Positions 17,795-27,076 are shown, counted from the stretch's first letter. The stretch is DNA of 64,000 nt from Neorhizobium alkalisoli (GCF_002968635.1 NZ_PVBN01000009.1:186001-250000); one strand, 5' to 3'. Translations and numbers: made by a program. Notes: a model not told the origin generated them from the letters alone.

Positions 17795-18577
17795 CTATCG
17801 TGACCACCGTGCTATGATTTGGTCGGTATTGGCCAGCACCTTGCGGACTTCGTTGCGCGCCATGTTCGGTCGCTGCAATCGGATGCTTTTCTCGATATTT
17901 TCATGAAGTTTCAGCGCGTATCGCAAATTGTCTTCCTCCCGCGTGACATGAGCGAAGAGGTGGTTCAGCGCCGATTCGATCAATACGCCGAGCGGCACCA
18001 GCAGATCATTTCCGGAGGCGCGTAGGATCGCGATGTGGAATCGCGCATCGGATTCTGTTCGCTGCTGGAGCGATGTCGCCTGATCCATATCATGCAGGGC
18101 CTGACTGATCGCATTCATCTGCTCCTCAGTTCGGCGCTCCGCGGCAAGCGCAGTCGCTTCCGGCTCGATCATATGCCTGAGTTCCTGCACGGCTCTCAGA
18201 AACGATTCGCGATCGGGAGAGGCCGCATACCAGCCCAGGACATCCCGATCCAGCAGGTTCCAGCGTTCCTTCGGTTCGACCCAACTGCCTATTTTCGGGC
18301 GAGAAGAAAGCAGGCCCTTGGCCATCAGCATCTTGATGGCTTCGCGCACCGCCGATCGGCTGACTTCAAAGACTTCCGACCATTTTGCCTCGTTCGGCAG
18401 GATCGTGCCCGGTGGATAGTCGCCGCGCACGATCCGGAGACCGATCTCGCCTGCCAAAGACACATGAACACTCGGCCCAGTCATGCGGGGAGCATTTGGG
18501 CGCCTTGTGGTGGCTGAGCGGTCAACCGTCGCCACCTCGACCGAAGCCGTCGGCTTTCCCGATTTCTTGTCAGGCAT
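17795..18577 (-). CDS. GntR-family regulator, FadR subfamily
   Basis: A 260-residue GntR/FadR regulator. After about 35 disordered residues comes the winged helix-turn-helix (residues about 40-105: LRIVRGDYPPGTILPNEAKWSEVFEVSRSAVREAIKMLMAKGLL). An all-helical FCD effector domain follows (about 120-250), with the metal or ligand residues D/H of the family (ESDARFH, then H in ALKLHENI). It probably represses the adjacent sugar ABC/epimerase genes; an exact FadR-type operator lies in their divergent promoter region. Confidence 0.88.
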   Translation of the reverse strand: MPDKKSGKPTASVEVATVDRSATTRRPNAPRMTGPSVHVSLAGEIGLRIVRGDYPPGTILPNEAKWSEVFEVSRSAVREAIKMLMAKGLLSSRPKIGSWVEPKERWNLLDRDVLGWYAASPDRESFLRAVQELRHMIEPEATALAAERRTEEQMNAISQALHDMDQATSLQQRTESDARFHIAILRASGNDLLVPLGVLIESALNHLFAHVTREEDNLRYALKLHENIEKSIRLQRPNMARNEVRKVLANTDQIIARWSR

Positions 18578-18697
18578 TTATTTCTACTGCCTCAGCATTC
18601 TTTCGACTGTTCGCACGTACTATCAAAACAATCGTGATAACGAGGAAGTCGCCTGCGATTGACTCTGACAAAAGCGCGGAATTCAGGGTGCGTCAAG

Positions 18698-18727
18698 CCC
18701 CGCGGATCTCTCGATCCGTCTGCGGGG
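18698..18727 (-). terminator. Terminator after sugar-binding protein gene
   Basis: CCCCGC-GGATC, TCTC loop, GATCC, four unpaired bases, GCGGGG: an 11-bp stem with a bulge, 36 nt past the stop of the solute-binding protein gene. Confidence 0.5.
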
Positions 18728-18762
18728 ACAGTCGGCGCACCCCTGAACCCAGGTGCGGGAAC

Positions 18763-19749
18763 CTACTTTTGAATGCAGGTATCGACCGTATCCTTCGTGC
18801 ATTCATCGAGCCCGGTGAACACCGGATCTTCAACCGGCTTTCCGGCAATCAGATCCATCATCACCGCAGGTGCCTTGTAACCCATCTCGAACGGCCGTTG
18901 GCCGACGAGCGCTGTCACCAGGCCTTCCCTCGCAATGGCAACCTCGTCGCCGATCGTGTCGGCGGCACCAATGACGAACTCGTTGCTGGCGATCTTGTCG
19001 GCCATCGGCTTGAACAGGTCGCGATAGGGCTGCGGCGCGCCGAACAACGGCCACCCGCCCATAACGCCGAATGCGTCCAGGTCGGGATTGGCCGCGAGGA
19101 TATCAGTCATTGCCTGAACACCCTTGGCGCCGTCGTCATTGGTGAATACCGGACACCCGGCGACTTCCGTCCAACCACCCTCGCCTTTCAACGCGGTGAG
19201 GCCTTTCTGGCCCGTGAGCGTATCGCGCATACCTTGCGCGCGGCGTAGAATATTGTCTGCTCCAGGATTGCCTTCGATCGTGCAGATCTTGCCGCCACTC
19301 GGCTTGGCCTTCTTGATGTACTCGCCGATGCGCGCGCCCATCAGATAGTTGTCCGTGCCGAGATAGGTCTTGCGCAATGCTGCATCCTCGGCTGCAAGAT
19401 CGGCATCGAGCGTCATCACCGGAACCGTCGGATTGGCGGTCTTCAGGGTCTGGGCGATGAGCTTTGCGTTTGACGGCGAAATCGCGATCGCAGCCGTGTC
19501 TGCCTTGCCCAGCATGTCCTGAACGATCTGCGCTTCGCCGGCTTCATCGGATGTCGATGCCGGACCGGTGTAGAAGCACTCGTATTCCGAAGTGGGGTTC
19601 TCCTTGTTCCATTTCTGGCAACCTTGATTGATTGCTTCGAAGAATGGATTGTCGAGGCCTTTGACGACGATGACGAGTTGCTTTTTGGCGAGCGCCTGCC
19701 CGGCGGTCAATGCTAAAACTGCGACTGTAAGTAGTAATGCCTTCCTCAT
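18763..19749 (-). CDS. Sugar ABC transporter, periplasmic substrate-binding protein
   Basis: A 328-residue class I (RbsB-type, Peripla_BP_4) sugar-binding protein with a Sec signal (MRKALLLTVAVLALTAGQALA). Typical features follow: GLDNPFFEAINQGCQKW near the mature N-terminus and AAIAISPSNAKLI, then a C-terminal EMGYKAPAVMMDLIAGK. It has a Cys pair near the C-terminus (ECTK and DTCIQK) that may form a disulfide. GGGAGG lies 6 nt before the ATG. It is encoded 48 bp after the epimerase on the minus strand, while its ATPase and permease are on the plus strand of the same divergent unit. Confidence 0.9.
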   Translation of the reverse strand: MRKALLLTVAVLALTAGQALAKKQLVIVVKGLDNPFFEAINQGCQKWNKENPTSEYECFYTGPASTSDEAGEAQIVQDMLGKADTAAIAISPSNAKLIAQTLKTANPTVPVMTLDADLAAEDAALRKTYLGTDNYLMGARIGEYIKKAKPSGGKICTIEGNPGADNILRRAQGMRDTLTGQKGLTALKGEGGWTEVAGCPVFTNDDGAKGVQAMTDILAANPDLDAFGVMGGWPLFGAPQPYRDLFKPMADKIASNEFVIGAADTIGDEVAIAREGLVTALVGQRPFEMGYKAPAVMMDLIAGKPVEDPVFTGLDECTKDTVDTCIQK

Positions 19750-19797
19750 GGTTTCCTCCCTTGAAACAGACGGGCACCGCGTGTCCGCCATACGAAA

Positions 19798-20778
19798 TCA
19801 ACCCGGATACCAGACGACGCGAGGCTCCTCCTTTGAACGCTCGTATTGCCACGCCGAGTCGATAAGCATTTCGAGATCGTAGTTTGGCCGCCAATCCAGC
19901 AGGTATTTCGCCTTGCTGTTGTCCATCCAATTGGAATGGAAGCGGCTCGGTATCTCGACAGAGCCGAGATTTCGCGTGCGCGACAGGTAGGCGGCGACTT
20001 CAGCATAGTCGACGGGTCGGTCCATGCAGATATTGAAGAGTTGCCGCTCCGCCCGGGGGTTGTCGATCGCGGCCAATATCGCCGTTACGAGGTCATCGAC
20101 ATGCACGAAGTTGCGTTTCAGCGGACGCCCGTCAGCATCGAGCAGCAACGGCACCGTACCCCTAGCTGCATAGCCTCGCGCTGCTTCCTCAGGAACGAGC
20201 GTCTTCCAGTCCGGCCCGCCGAAGACGTCGTCTCCAAAAGACAGCGAATACTTGAAATCATCCTTTTCCATGATCCAGGGCGCGCGCAGACAACAGCCAT
20301 TGAGGCCATACTGAATGCCAAACTGCTCCAGCATGACCTCTTCCAGAACCTTGGAGAGCGCATAACTTCCCGGATAAGCACAATGGGGCGCCTTCTCGGT
20401 GATCGGGCCGTCGTGGCGATAATGGAAATGCCCTATGCCCGCATCGCCACCGATCAAGATGAACTGGCGTGCCTCATCGTGCGCGCGAAACTCCTCGAGC
20501 AGCCAAAAGAGACCTTTGACCGTGACATCCATGATGTCGCTCGGCGTTTCCTTGCAGGTGGCGAGATGCACGACATGGGTAACGTCAGCCAGCGCCGCTG
20601 CCACGATATCGCGATCGGCGATCGAGCCGCGGACGACTTCGACACGGTCGGCCTCATCGCACAAACGATTATGACAAAGCGCGCGAATGCGGGCTTTGGA
20701 AAACCTCGGATCGTCAAGCAGCCCAGCAATGAAGCGCCGCCCGACCTTGCCCGTCGCACCGGTAACAAGGATCAGCAT
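19798..20778 (-). CDS. NAD-dependent epimerase/dehydratase
   Basis: A 326-residue extended SDR. It has the nucleotide-binding TGATGKVG (residues 6-13), an acidic region after strand 2 and the catalytic pair in YALSK near residue 145. Members act on nucleotide sugars or free sugar acids. Its place between sugar ABC genes suggests a free-sugar dehydrogenase or epimerase for the imported compound; uronate or aldose dehydrogenases of this fold are examples. I start at the ATG with GGGAGAGAGAGG upstream; the frame extends another 137 codons with no family similarity. Confidence 0.82.
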   Translation of the reverse strand: MLILVTGATGKVGRRFIAGLLDDPRFSKARIRALCHNRLCDEADRVEVVRGSIADRDIVAAALADVTHVVHLATCKETPSDIMDVTVKGLFWLLEEFRAHDEARQFILIGGDAGIGHFHYRHDGPITEKAPHCAYPGSYALSKVLEEVMLEQFGIQYGLNGCCLRAPWIMEKDDFKYSLSFGDDVFGGPDWKTLVPEEAARGYAARGTVPLLLDADGRPLKRNFVHVDDLVTAILAAIDNPRAERQLFNICMDRPVDYAEVAAYLSRTRNLGSVEIPSRFHSNWMDNSKAKYLLDWRPNYDLEMLIDSAWQYERSKEEPRVVWYPG

Positions 20779-20822
20779 CCTCTCTCTCCCATTGCTAGCT
20801 AATATTCGGGCACTACTCTCGT

Positions 20823-20843
20823 CAAATAATATTTGTCTGACAA
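20823..20843. promoter_or_regulatory. FadR/GntR-type operator in divergent sugar-gene promoter
   Basis: TTGTCTGACAA at 20833-20843 is a perfect palindrome and matches the FadR-subfamily GntR consensus TNGTNNNACNA at every fixed base. It overlaps a second palindrome, CAAATA-A-TATTTG (20823-20835). Both lie 45 nt before the epimerase start and about 190 nt before the ATPase start, where one repressor could control both directions. The regulator at 17795-18577 is of the matching subfamily. Confidence 0.7.
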
Positions 20844-21034
20844 AACAGATTTTTGTGATAATAGGGCCAGTAGCTTGGACAATTAGTTGACGCTGTCGCA
20901 AGGTTTTGCGTAAATGCTCATGATCGCTTTTCCTGGGAGGACATTGGGAAAGCGAACTCGCTGGAGCCTCGTGTCGAAAAACAAGTCGGTTCGGAGCGAC
21001 GGATAGCTGCAGGTTTTGGGAGGCCGGGAGGCTG

Positions 21035-21775
21035 GTGGCGGTTCTTGAACTCACCAATATTTCCAAACATTTCGGCGCCATCCAGGCAGTCAACGACGTT
21101 TCGTTTTCGCTCGAAGCGGGACAAGTGGTCGGCCTCATGGGCGATAACGGCGCCGGCAAATCCACCCTGGTCAAGATGATCGCCGGCAACTTTCGTCCGA
21201 GCCATGGAACGATGAAGCTGGACGGCGCCGATCTCGTGCTTCATCGGCCGAAGGAGGCACGTCAGCATGGCATCGAGATCGTTCACCAGGATCTGGCGCT
21301 CTGCAACAATCTTACGGCGGCAGCGAACGTGTTCCTCGGACGAGAACTACGCCGCGGCGTATGGCCTCTTCGCATCCTCGACTACAGGAGCATGTACAAA
21401 CGCGCCGGGGAGATTTTTCGCGAACTCAAGTCCGAGACGCGGGCCCGCGATCTCGTCAAGCAGATGTCGGGTGGCCAGCGGCAAGCGGTAGCGATCGCTC
21501 GCACGATGCTGTCGGAGGCGAAAATCGTCTTGATGGACGAGCCGACTGCAGCCATTTCCGTACGCCAGGTGGCTGAGGTTCTGAATCTGATCCGCCAGTT
21601 GCGCGACCGGGGTATTGTCGTTGTCCTGATCAGCCACCGCATGCCCGACGTCTTTTCGGTCGCCGACCGCGTGATCGTGATGCGGCGGGGCAGAAAAGTA
21701 GCCGACAAGCAGATTGCGGCAAGTTCGCCGGAGGAAGTGACGGGACTTATAACCGGCGCCATCGAACAGGTGTGA
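21035..21775 (+). CDS. Sugar ABC transporter ATP-binding protein (single-domain)
   Basis: A 246-residue ABC ATPase: Walker A GDNGAGKST (residues about 36-44), Q-loop around VHQDLAL, signature MSGGQRQ (about 146), Walker B VLMDEPTAAIS. It powers import with the permease encoded 40 bp downstream. Most sugar class-2 importers (RbsA, MglA) have two fused ATPase domains in about 500 residues; this is the one-domain form, like FrcA of Sinorhizobium. The start is a GTG with GGGAGG just upstream. Confidence 0.9.
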   Translation: MAVLELTNISKHFGAIQAVNDVSFSLEAGQVVGLMGDNGAGKSTLVKMIAGNFRPSHGTMKLDGADLVLHRPKEARQHGIEIVHQDLALCNNLTAAANVFLGRELRRGVWPLRILDYRSMYKRAGEIFRELKSETRARDLVKQMSGGQRQAVAIARTMLSEAKIVLMDEPTAAISVRQVAEVLNLIRQLRDRGIVVVLISHRMPDVFSVADRVIVMRRGRKVADKQIAASSPEEVTGLITGAIEQV

Positions 21776-21815
21776 TCGATGCTCTCCGTTGCAACAGGAA
21801 GGAAGAAGGTCGGCG

Positions 21816-22814
21816 ATGGCGATTTCACTTGACCAGACGATCGAACAGAAGCAACGGAGCTGGTTTGCGGGGATCATGAGCGGCCAGACATTCTGGGTTC
21901 TGATTGCGGTCATTCTCGCCTGCATTTTTCTGTCGATGGCGACCGACTCCTTTGCGACGGCGAAGAACATCTACAACATCACCCGCAACGTCACTTTCGT
22001 CGCAATCATCGCGCTGGGCATGACGCTGGTGATCATCACCGGCGGCATCGATTTGTCCGTCGGCTCCGTGCTTTGCCTGTGCAGCATGGTGCTGGCGGTC
22101 GTCATGAACGCAGGATACAGCATTGAGATCGGCATCGCCGCCTCAATCGGCACCGCTCTTTTGGTCGGCGCTTTCAACGGCACATTGATTGCCTATCTCG
22201 GCTTCCCGCCTTTCGTCGTCACACTCGGCATGTTGTCTGTCGCACGCAGCCTTGCGATGGTTGCGTCCAACAACACTGTTGTTTTCCAGTTCGGGCCTGA
22301 TCACGACAAGCTACTGGCACTGGGTGGCGGCGCCTGGCTTTTCGGTATTGCCAATCCGGTGCTTTACATGGTCGTCCTGGCACTCCTTACCGGTTTCGTG
22401 CTGCGCTGGACCAAGTTCGGCCGCTATGTTTTTGCCATCGGCGGCAATGAACACGCCGCGACGCTGACGGGTGTTCCCGTGGCGAGGATCAAGGTTATCG
22501 TGTATATGATTTCTGCCCTGTCTGCAGGGGTTGCCGGCATCATTCAAACCGGCTGGCTTGGGGCTGTAACCACGAACATCGGCGCCGGGATGGAGCTTCA
22601 GGTCATTGCCGCCGCGGTTATCGGCGGCGCCAATCTGGCCGGCGGCGTTGGCACCGCCTTTGGAGCGCTGATCGGCGCCGCGCTCATCGAGATTATCCGC
22701 AACAGTCTCGGCCTGCTCGGCATCAACGCGTTCTGGCAAGGTAGCTTCATCGGCGGGGCAATTGTGCTTGCCGTCCTTTTCGATCGAATTCGCAACCTGC
22801 GACACGGCGAGTAG
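21816..22814 (+). CDS. Sugar ABC transporter permease (RbsC type)
   Basis: A 332-residue BPD_transp_2 permease with about 9-10 membrane segments. Family motifs include TRNVTFVAIIALGMTLVIITGGIDLSVGS (shown only by its core GIDLSVGS), NGTLIAYLGFPPFVVTLG, and IGGNEHAATLTGVPV, near the cytoplasmic coupling loop. I start at the ATG of AISLDQT, with GGAAGAAGG upstream. It is co-transcribed with the ATPase. The 75 bp after it separate it from a convergent gene. Confidence 0.9.
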   Translation: MAISLDQTIEQKQRSWFAGIMSGQTFWVLIAVILACIFLSMATDSFATAKNIYNITRNVTFVAIIALGMTLVIITGGIDLSVGSVLCLCSMVLAVVMNAGYSIEIGIAASIGTALLVGAFNGTLIAYLGFPPFVVTLGMLSVARSLAMVASNNTVVFQFGPDHDKLLALGGGAWLFGIANPVLYMVVLALLTGFVLRWTKFGRYVFAIGGNEHAATLTGVPVARIKVIVYMISALSAGVAGIIQTGWLGAVTTNIGAGMELQVIAAAVIGGANLAGGVGTAFGALIGAALIEIIRNSLGLLGINAFWQGSFIGGAIVLAVLFDRIRNLRHGE

Positions 22815-22889
22815 GCGAATCCCGTTGAGCGGAAAGAGAAACGCAGCCATTCGAGATGGGTTCTTGCAGCCAGCCGCGAGCTTTGGCCT

Positions 22890-23291
22890 TTAATACATAA
22901 CCGTGTTGAGCGTGACGTTGACAGGCTCACCCGCCTTGAGCTGTGTGCTGCCGCGCGCCACCAGCCAGCCATCCGCACGCTCCAGGCGCGCAACGATCCG
23001 CAGCGTTCGCGAAGCACTCAAGCTTGCGGGCGGGGTCAGGGAAAAGGCTATCGTCTTTGACCCGCCGTCGCTTTTGATGCGTGTCTCCGTAGCGCGACGT
23101 CGCGCACTATCCTGAACGGCAGGATCCTCGAGATAAATCTCAAGATGACCTTTCGGGATAACAGCGCCGCTCTCGAACGTGACTGCGCCGCGAATGTCTG
23201 TCGACTGCGCAGCGACTGAGCCGGCTGCTGCGGCGACAGCCGCAGCTCCGACGGTCATTAACACTGTGCGGCGGTCTGTCGGGCGCTTCAT
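22890..23291 (-). CDS. Exported YbaY/YscW-like domain protein
   Basis: A 133-residue protein with a signal peptide that carries a possible twin-arginine (TDRRTVLMTVGAAAVAAAAG). The mature part of about 100 residues forms a beta-sandwich-type domain (IRGAVTFESGAVIPKGHLEIYLED and RTLRIVARLERADGWLVARG), as in YbaY and the YscW secretin pilot family. There is no lipobox Cys, so it should be soluble in the periplasm. Its function is unknown. It shares an orientation with the RTX protease gene downstream in the window but is separated by 168 bp and a hairpin. Confidence 0.7.
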   Translation of the reverse strand: MKRPTDRRTVLMTVGAAAVAAAAGSVAAQSTDIRGAVTFESGAVIPKGHLEIYLEDPAVQDSARRRATETRIKSDGGSKTIAFSLTPPASLSASRTLRIVARLERADGWLVARGSTQLKAGEPVNVTLNTVMY

Positions 23292-23424
23292 ACCACACTC
23301 TCCATGATCGCCTGCAAGATCCGCGCGATGGCGGCATTGCCGGTCGGCTTGTGCGTTGAAAAGAAAACTAACTGCACCGGGAATACTACTGCATGTTCCC
23401 TCCGGAAAGCAGTCGGCGCTGTCG

Positions 23425-23448
23425 GTGAGGCGCTTGGAAGCGCCTCAC
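23425..23448 (-). terminator. Terminator after RTX protease gene
   Basis: A perfect 11-bp inverted repeat (GTGAGGCGCTT / AAGCGCCTCAC, GG loop) 11 nt past the protease stop codon. Confidence 0.7.
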
Positions 23449-23459
23449 CTGTGGTCAAG

Positions 23460-26400
23460 CTAGATGATAATGAAGTCGGACGCCGAGAGTTTCAGATTTG
23501 TGCTCAACTGCGCAAACTGGATGGCCTCGACTTCTCCGCCGCCATCGGCGTCATAGGACAAGACGCCGCTGTCGGTATCGTAGATGATGCGGTCGTCGGC
23601 GTCATGAGCAACGCCCGCCGCACTCCCGTAAAATGCGCCGAGATCGAGAGCTCCGTCGACACCCAGACTCTCAAAGATGAGATTGTCCAGCAGGATCGTG
23701 TCGTCGAGGACCTTGAAGTCCTTGATCCAGTCGATATTGCCGTTCCCAATCGCGGTCGAGAAGCGGAATGTATCCTCTCCTGCGCCGCCGATGAGCGTGT
23801 CGGCCGCCAGACCGCCATCCAGCAGGTCGCTGCCGCCGCCGCCGGTGAGCGTATCGGATCCCGCATCTCCCGGCTGAGCAGGCGCAGGGGGAAACTCCAC
23901 CGATACGTTCAACTCGTATGTCGAGCCTTCCGGCACAGCTTCCGCCCAGCCGTCGCCCGGCACATCGGGCGACCAGCTACCTTCCAGTATGTAATAGGTT
24001 CCGGTCTCCTGAGCGACGAAAACCAGGCTTGAATCCCGGTTGCTCGCAGAGCCGGGGTCGCCGCCGCCATCATCGTTCTGAGCGACGATGTTGCCGTCGC
24101 TGTCGAGTAGCCTGACCCAGCTGTCATGGACATCAGGATCGGCAATTCCATCGATGTCTATGGTAATGACCGTACCGGCCGCCAGATTGACCTTGTAATA
24201 TCCGCCCTGGCCGTTTCCGGTGGCGTTGACGGTCGTATGAAGGACCGTTGTCGAGTCGAAGATATCGGGGTCGCTCGCCAGGGAAAAGTTGTTGGAGATG
24301 TCGAACGCGGCTGCGACCGAGTTGTTCGCCGCGTCCGGTCCCAGCGTGGCATAGCCGGTTCCCATGCCCGGGCGTGGCGGAGCGTCGCCCTGATAGGCGA
24401 AATCGCCGAGCAGGGTGTCATCGCCGCGGCCGCCGTCGAGCGCGTCGTTTCCGCCCTGACCGGTCAACACGTTGGCTGCGGCGTTACCGGTGAGCCGGTC
24501 ACCAAATCCCGAACCTGCGAGATTTTCGATGGAAACATATGTGTCTCCACCGGACCTGCCTCCCGTGAGACTAAGTCTGACGCCGCTTGTTGCGTCAGCG
24601 TAGTCTGCCGTGTCGCTGCCGGCACCGCCATTCAATCTGTCGGCCCCGCCGCCGCCGGTCAGAATATCGTCGCCGGTTCCGCCGGAGAGCTCATTGGCGA
24701 GCGCATTGCCGATGAGATGGTCGTCAAAAGATGAGCCGACCGCATTTTCAAAGCCGGCGAGGATATCGTGCCGGATAACTGCGCCTCGGCCGACGATTTG
24801 CACCGGACCATCACCATCGCCGCCGTTGGCCGTGCCGTTGGCAAGATCGATCGTCACGCCGTCGGAGCTACCGGCGTAGACGACCGTGTCGTTACCGGAA
24901 CCGCCATCCAGATAATCCTGACCGGCACCACCGATGATCGTGTCGTCGCCGGCTTCCCCATACAGGATGTCGCCATCGTTGCCGCCATCCAGGATGTCAT
25001 TGCCGCCGCCGCCGTTGAAATAATCCCCGCCGCCTTGGCCCCAGAAATGGTTTGCATCGGCTGTACCGATGAAGCGGTCAATACGGTCGTCGGAACCAAT
25101 CAGGTTTTCGATGCTGTAGAAAGTGTCTCCCGAGGCGGTGCCGCCGCTGGCGACATTCGTGGCGAGGTTGACGAGCAGTTGGAACGGGCTCTCCTTGCTG
25201 AAATCGACCGTGTCGACGCCCGCGCCGCCTCTGAATATATCCACCCCGTCCTGGCCGCTCAGCGTATCGTCGCCGGCGCCGCCGTCGAGAATATCGTTGC
25301 CCTGGCCGCCGAGAATGGTATCGTTGCCGCCGCCGCCGTAGAGCGTGTCGTTCCCATCATCGCTTTCGGTCTGGTCTTCAAGGTCCTCGACATCGATGGT
25401 GTTGTTGATGTCGCGGCTCGCAAGCGAATCGCGGCCGCCGATGATCAGGTCGTCGCCTCCCTGGCCGAAGATCGTGTCGTCGCCGGCGCCGCCGTCGAGC
25501 GTGTTGTTTCCGTTGTCGCCGAAGATGATGCTGGTCATCGTGTTGTCGCCAACCGCGGGCGGAGGCTCGTTGGTGCCGCCCCCCGGCTGGAGCGTCGACT
25601 CGTCGGCGTAGATGATGTTTTCGACATTGGCGATTTTCCGGATTCTCAAGTTCCGGGACAGGAGGATGACCGTGTCGTTGCCGCCGTTGGCCTCCTCGCG
25701 AACGATGTCCTCCAATGAATCGACGAAATAGATGTCGTCTCCGCCGTTGCCGGCCATGCGGTCGTCGCCGCTGCGGCCGTCAAGGGTGTTGGCGCCATCA
25801 TTGCCGATCAGGATGTCGTCGAACTGGCTGCCGATGCCGTTCTCGATGTAGTATTCGGTCCCATCCGCATTGTGCCCGGCGAAGATCGACACGTTGTTGC
25901 TATGACCGTTGACGCTGGAGAACTGTCCGGCGCGCAGGTCAAGGATCGTGCCCGCCGTCGAGCCGGAGAAGTCGATCGTGTCGGTCCCGCCGGTGTCATG
26001 GATCGCAAAGCCGATGTCATGCTGCATGCCGGACGAGGTCAGCTGGTAGCCATATTGCGTGCTCCCGAAGCCGTAGACATTGTCCCCGGTGTTGAGTTCG
26101 ATGTGCTGATAGGTGCGCACGCCGTTCTCGTCGACGGTCGAGAAAAAGCGACGAATGACGGCCTCGATGTCGGCCATAAGCGGCGTCGCCGCAGACCAGC
26201 GGGTGGTTTCGCCGACATCGATGCCATCGAAATAGGACATGACGCTGTATTGCTGGCGATCATACGTCCAGGTCGCATTGTTCAGATAGTTGATCTGTAC
26301 GCCGCCGGGACCGCTGTAGTTGTAGAGCCCGGGATGGTTCAGGCCGAATTCATGGCCGAATTCGTGGATGAAGGAGTCGAAGACATACCCGCCGATATCG

Positions 26401-26801
26401 GTCTTGTTCGGCTCCGTGTCGTGGAAACGCTGACCGATGCTGACATAACGATTGCTCGAATAGGCGCTTCCGTCGTCCTCCTCGCCGAGTTCGGGACTGA
26501 CGACCTCCATCCAGTCCGTTGCGCTGTCGAACGGCGCATCGTCGACGATCTCGAATTTCAGAGGGGTGACAGACGCCCACATCTGCAAGGCACCGATCGC
26601 GGCGGCCTTGTATTCGGGATGATTATTGAGTTCGTAGACGTTGATCCTAAGCGTTCCCGCGGCGATCTCGGGCGTCAGGCTGCGGGGCAAGGCCCCAAGA
26701 TAGTCAAGAAAGGACTCATAGTCCTCGCTCTTGCCATAAGGATTGTCCGGCGTCTGATCGTTTACCCACCATTCATCGCGGGTTTCGCTTGGGTTCGGCA
26801 T
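23460..26801 (-). CDS. Serralysin-like RTX metalloprotease (M10B) with PPC domain
   Basis: A 1113-residue secreted zinc protease. The catalytic domain (residues about 1-330) has the zinc motif HEFGHEFGLNHPG (His146, Glu147, His150, His156) and the Met-turn SVMSY (Met188). Several blocks of glycine-rich Ca-binding nonapeptides (GGxGxDxLx) fill about 370-815. A pre-peptidase C-terminal (PPC) beta-sandwich (about 830-970) follows, then a last RTX block and the hydrophobic C-terminus ending SASDFIII. It has no N-terminal signal, and the C-terminus is of the type I secretion kind. No type I secretion genes are in the window. It is about twice the usual length for serralysins (about 480), because of the extra RTX and PPC parts. 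I start at the ATG of PNPSETRDEWW with AGGAG upstream. Confidence 0.92.
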   Translation of the reverse strand: MPNPSETRDEWWVNDQTPDNPYGKSEDYESFLDYLGALPRSLTPEIAAGTLRINVYELNNHPEYKAAAIGALQMWASVTPLKFEIVDDAPFDSATDWMEVVSPELGEEDDGSAYSSNRYVSIGQRFHDTEPNKTDIGGYVFDSFIHEFGHEFGLNHPGLYNYSGPGGVQINYLNNATWTYDRQQYSVMSYFDGIDVGETTRWSAATPLMADIEAVIRRFFSTVDENGVRTYQHIELNTGDNVYGFGSTQYGYQLTSSGMQHDIGFAIHDTGGTDTIDFSGSTAGTILDLRAGQFSSVNGHSNNVSIFAGHNADGTEYYIENGIGSQFDDILIGNDGANTLDGRSGDDRMAGNGGDDIYFVDSLEDIVREEANGGNDTVILLSRNLRIRKIANVENIIYADESTLQPGGGTNEPPPAVGDNTMTSIIFGDNGNNTLDGGAGDDTIFGQGGDDLIIGGRDSLASRDINNTIDVEDLEDQTESDDGNDTLYGGGGNDTILGGQGNDILDGGAGDDTLSGQDGVDIFRGGAGVDTVDFSKESPFQLLVNLATNVASGGTASGDTFYSIENLIGSDDRIDRFIGTADANHFWGQGGGDYFNGGGGNDILDGGNDGDILYGEAGDDTIIGGAGQDYLDGGSGNDTVVYAGSSDGVTIDLANGTANGGDGDGPVQIVGRGAVIRHDILAGFENAVGSSFDDHLIGNALANELSGGTGDDILTGGGGADRLNGGAGSDTADYADATSGVRLSLTGGRSGGDTYVSIENLAGSGFGDRLTGNAAANVLTGQGGNDALDGGRGDDTLLGDFAYQGDAPPRPGMGTGYATLGPDAANNSVAAAFDISNNFSLASDPDIFDSTTVLHTTVNATGNGQGGYYKVNLAAGTVITIDIDGIADPDVHDSWVRLLDSDGNIVAQNDDGGGDPGSASNRDSSLVFVAQETGTYYILEGSWSPDVPGDGWAEAVPEGSTYELNVSVEFPPAPAQPGDAGSDTLTGGGGSDLLDGGLAADTLIGGAGEDTFRFSTAIGNGNIDWIKDFKVLDDTILLDNLIFESLGVDGALDLGAFYGSAAGVAHDADDRIIYDTDSGVLSYDADGGGEVEAIQFAQLSTNLKLSASDFIII

Positions 26802-27025
26802 CGTGAGGCTCCTCTCCGACGATTGTGCGCAGTCACGGCTATGCCGTTCTGCAGCTGCCAATTTTCCACAGGCATCGCGTACGTCTGCCTGTGAGTCCCT
26901 CACCCTTCCGAAATAATGTCATTGGAATCTTTGACTTGTCACCCCCTTAAAAACACGGGTCACGTACGTTTAGCATTGAAAGCGCAGCGACCATCCTGAA
27001 GCGGCAATCGCGTACGCGAGCGCAG

Positions 27026-27054
27026 CAGGGCCACTAAAACGGGTAGCGGCCCTG
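27026..27054 (-). terminator. Terminator after TRAP operon
   Basis: CAGGGCC / GGCCCTG arms, extended by a G-U pair and two more pairs around a 9-nt loop, 23 nt past the DctP stop codon. Confidence 0.6.
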
Positions 27055-27076
27055 GCAAAATCAAAAATGGAGTGAG

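Noticed and set aside
18632-18643. TCGTGATAACGA before the GntR gene as a FadR-type operator
   Set aside because: The arms are 4 nt apart rather than 3, so it does not fit TNGTNNNACNA; the site at 20833 fits exactly.
24400-25800. Short tandem DNA repeats as a CRISPR array
   Set aside because: The repeats are in-frame codons of RTX nonapeptides, degenerate in sequence and without spacers.
23504-26894. Many long open frames on both strands opposite or within the RTX protease gene
   Set aside because: They arise from the repetitive GGxGxD codons at high GC. They lack ribosome sites and family features, and the minus-strand protease frame explains the region completely.
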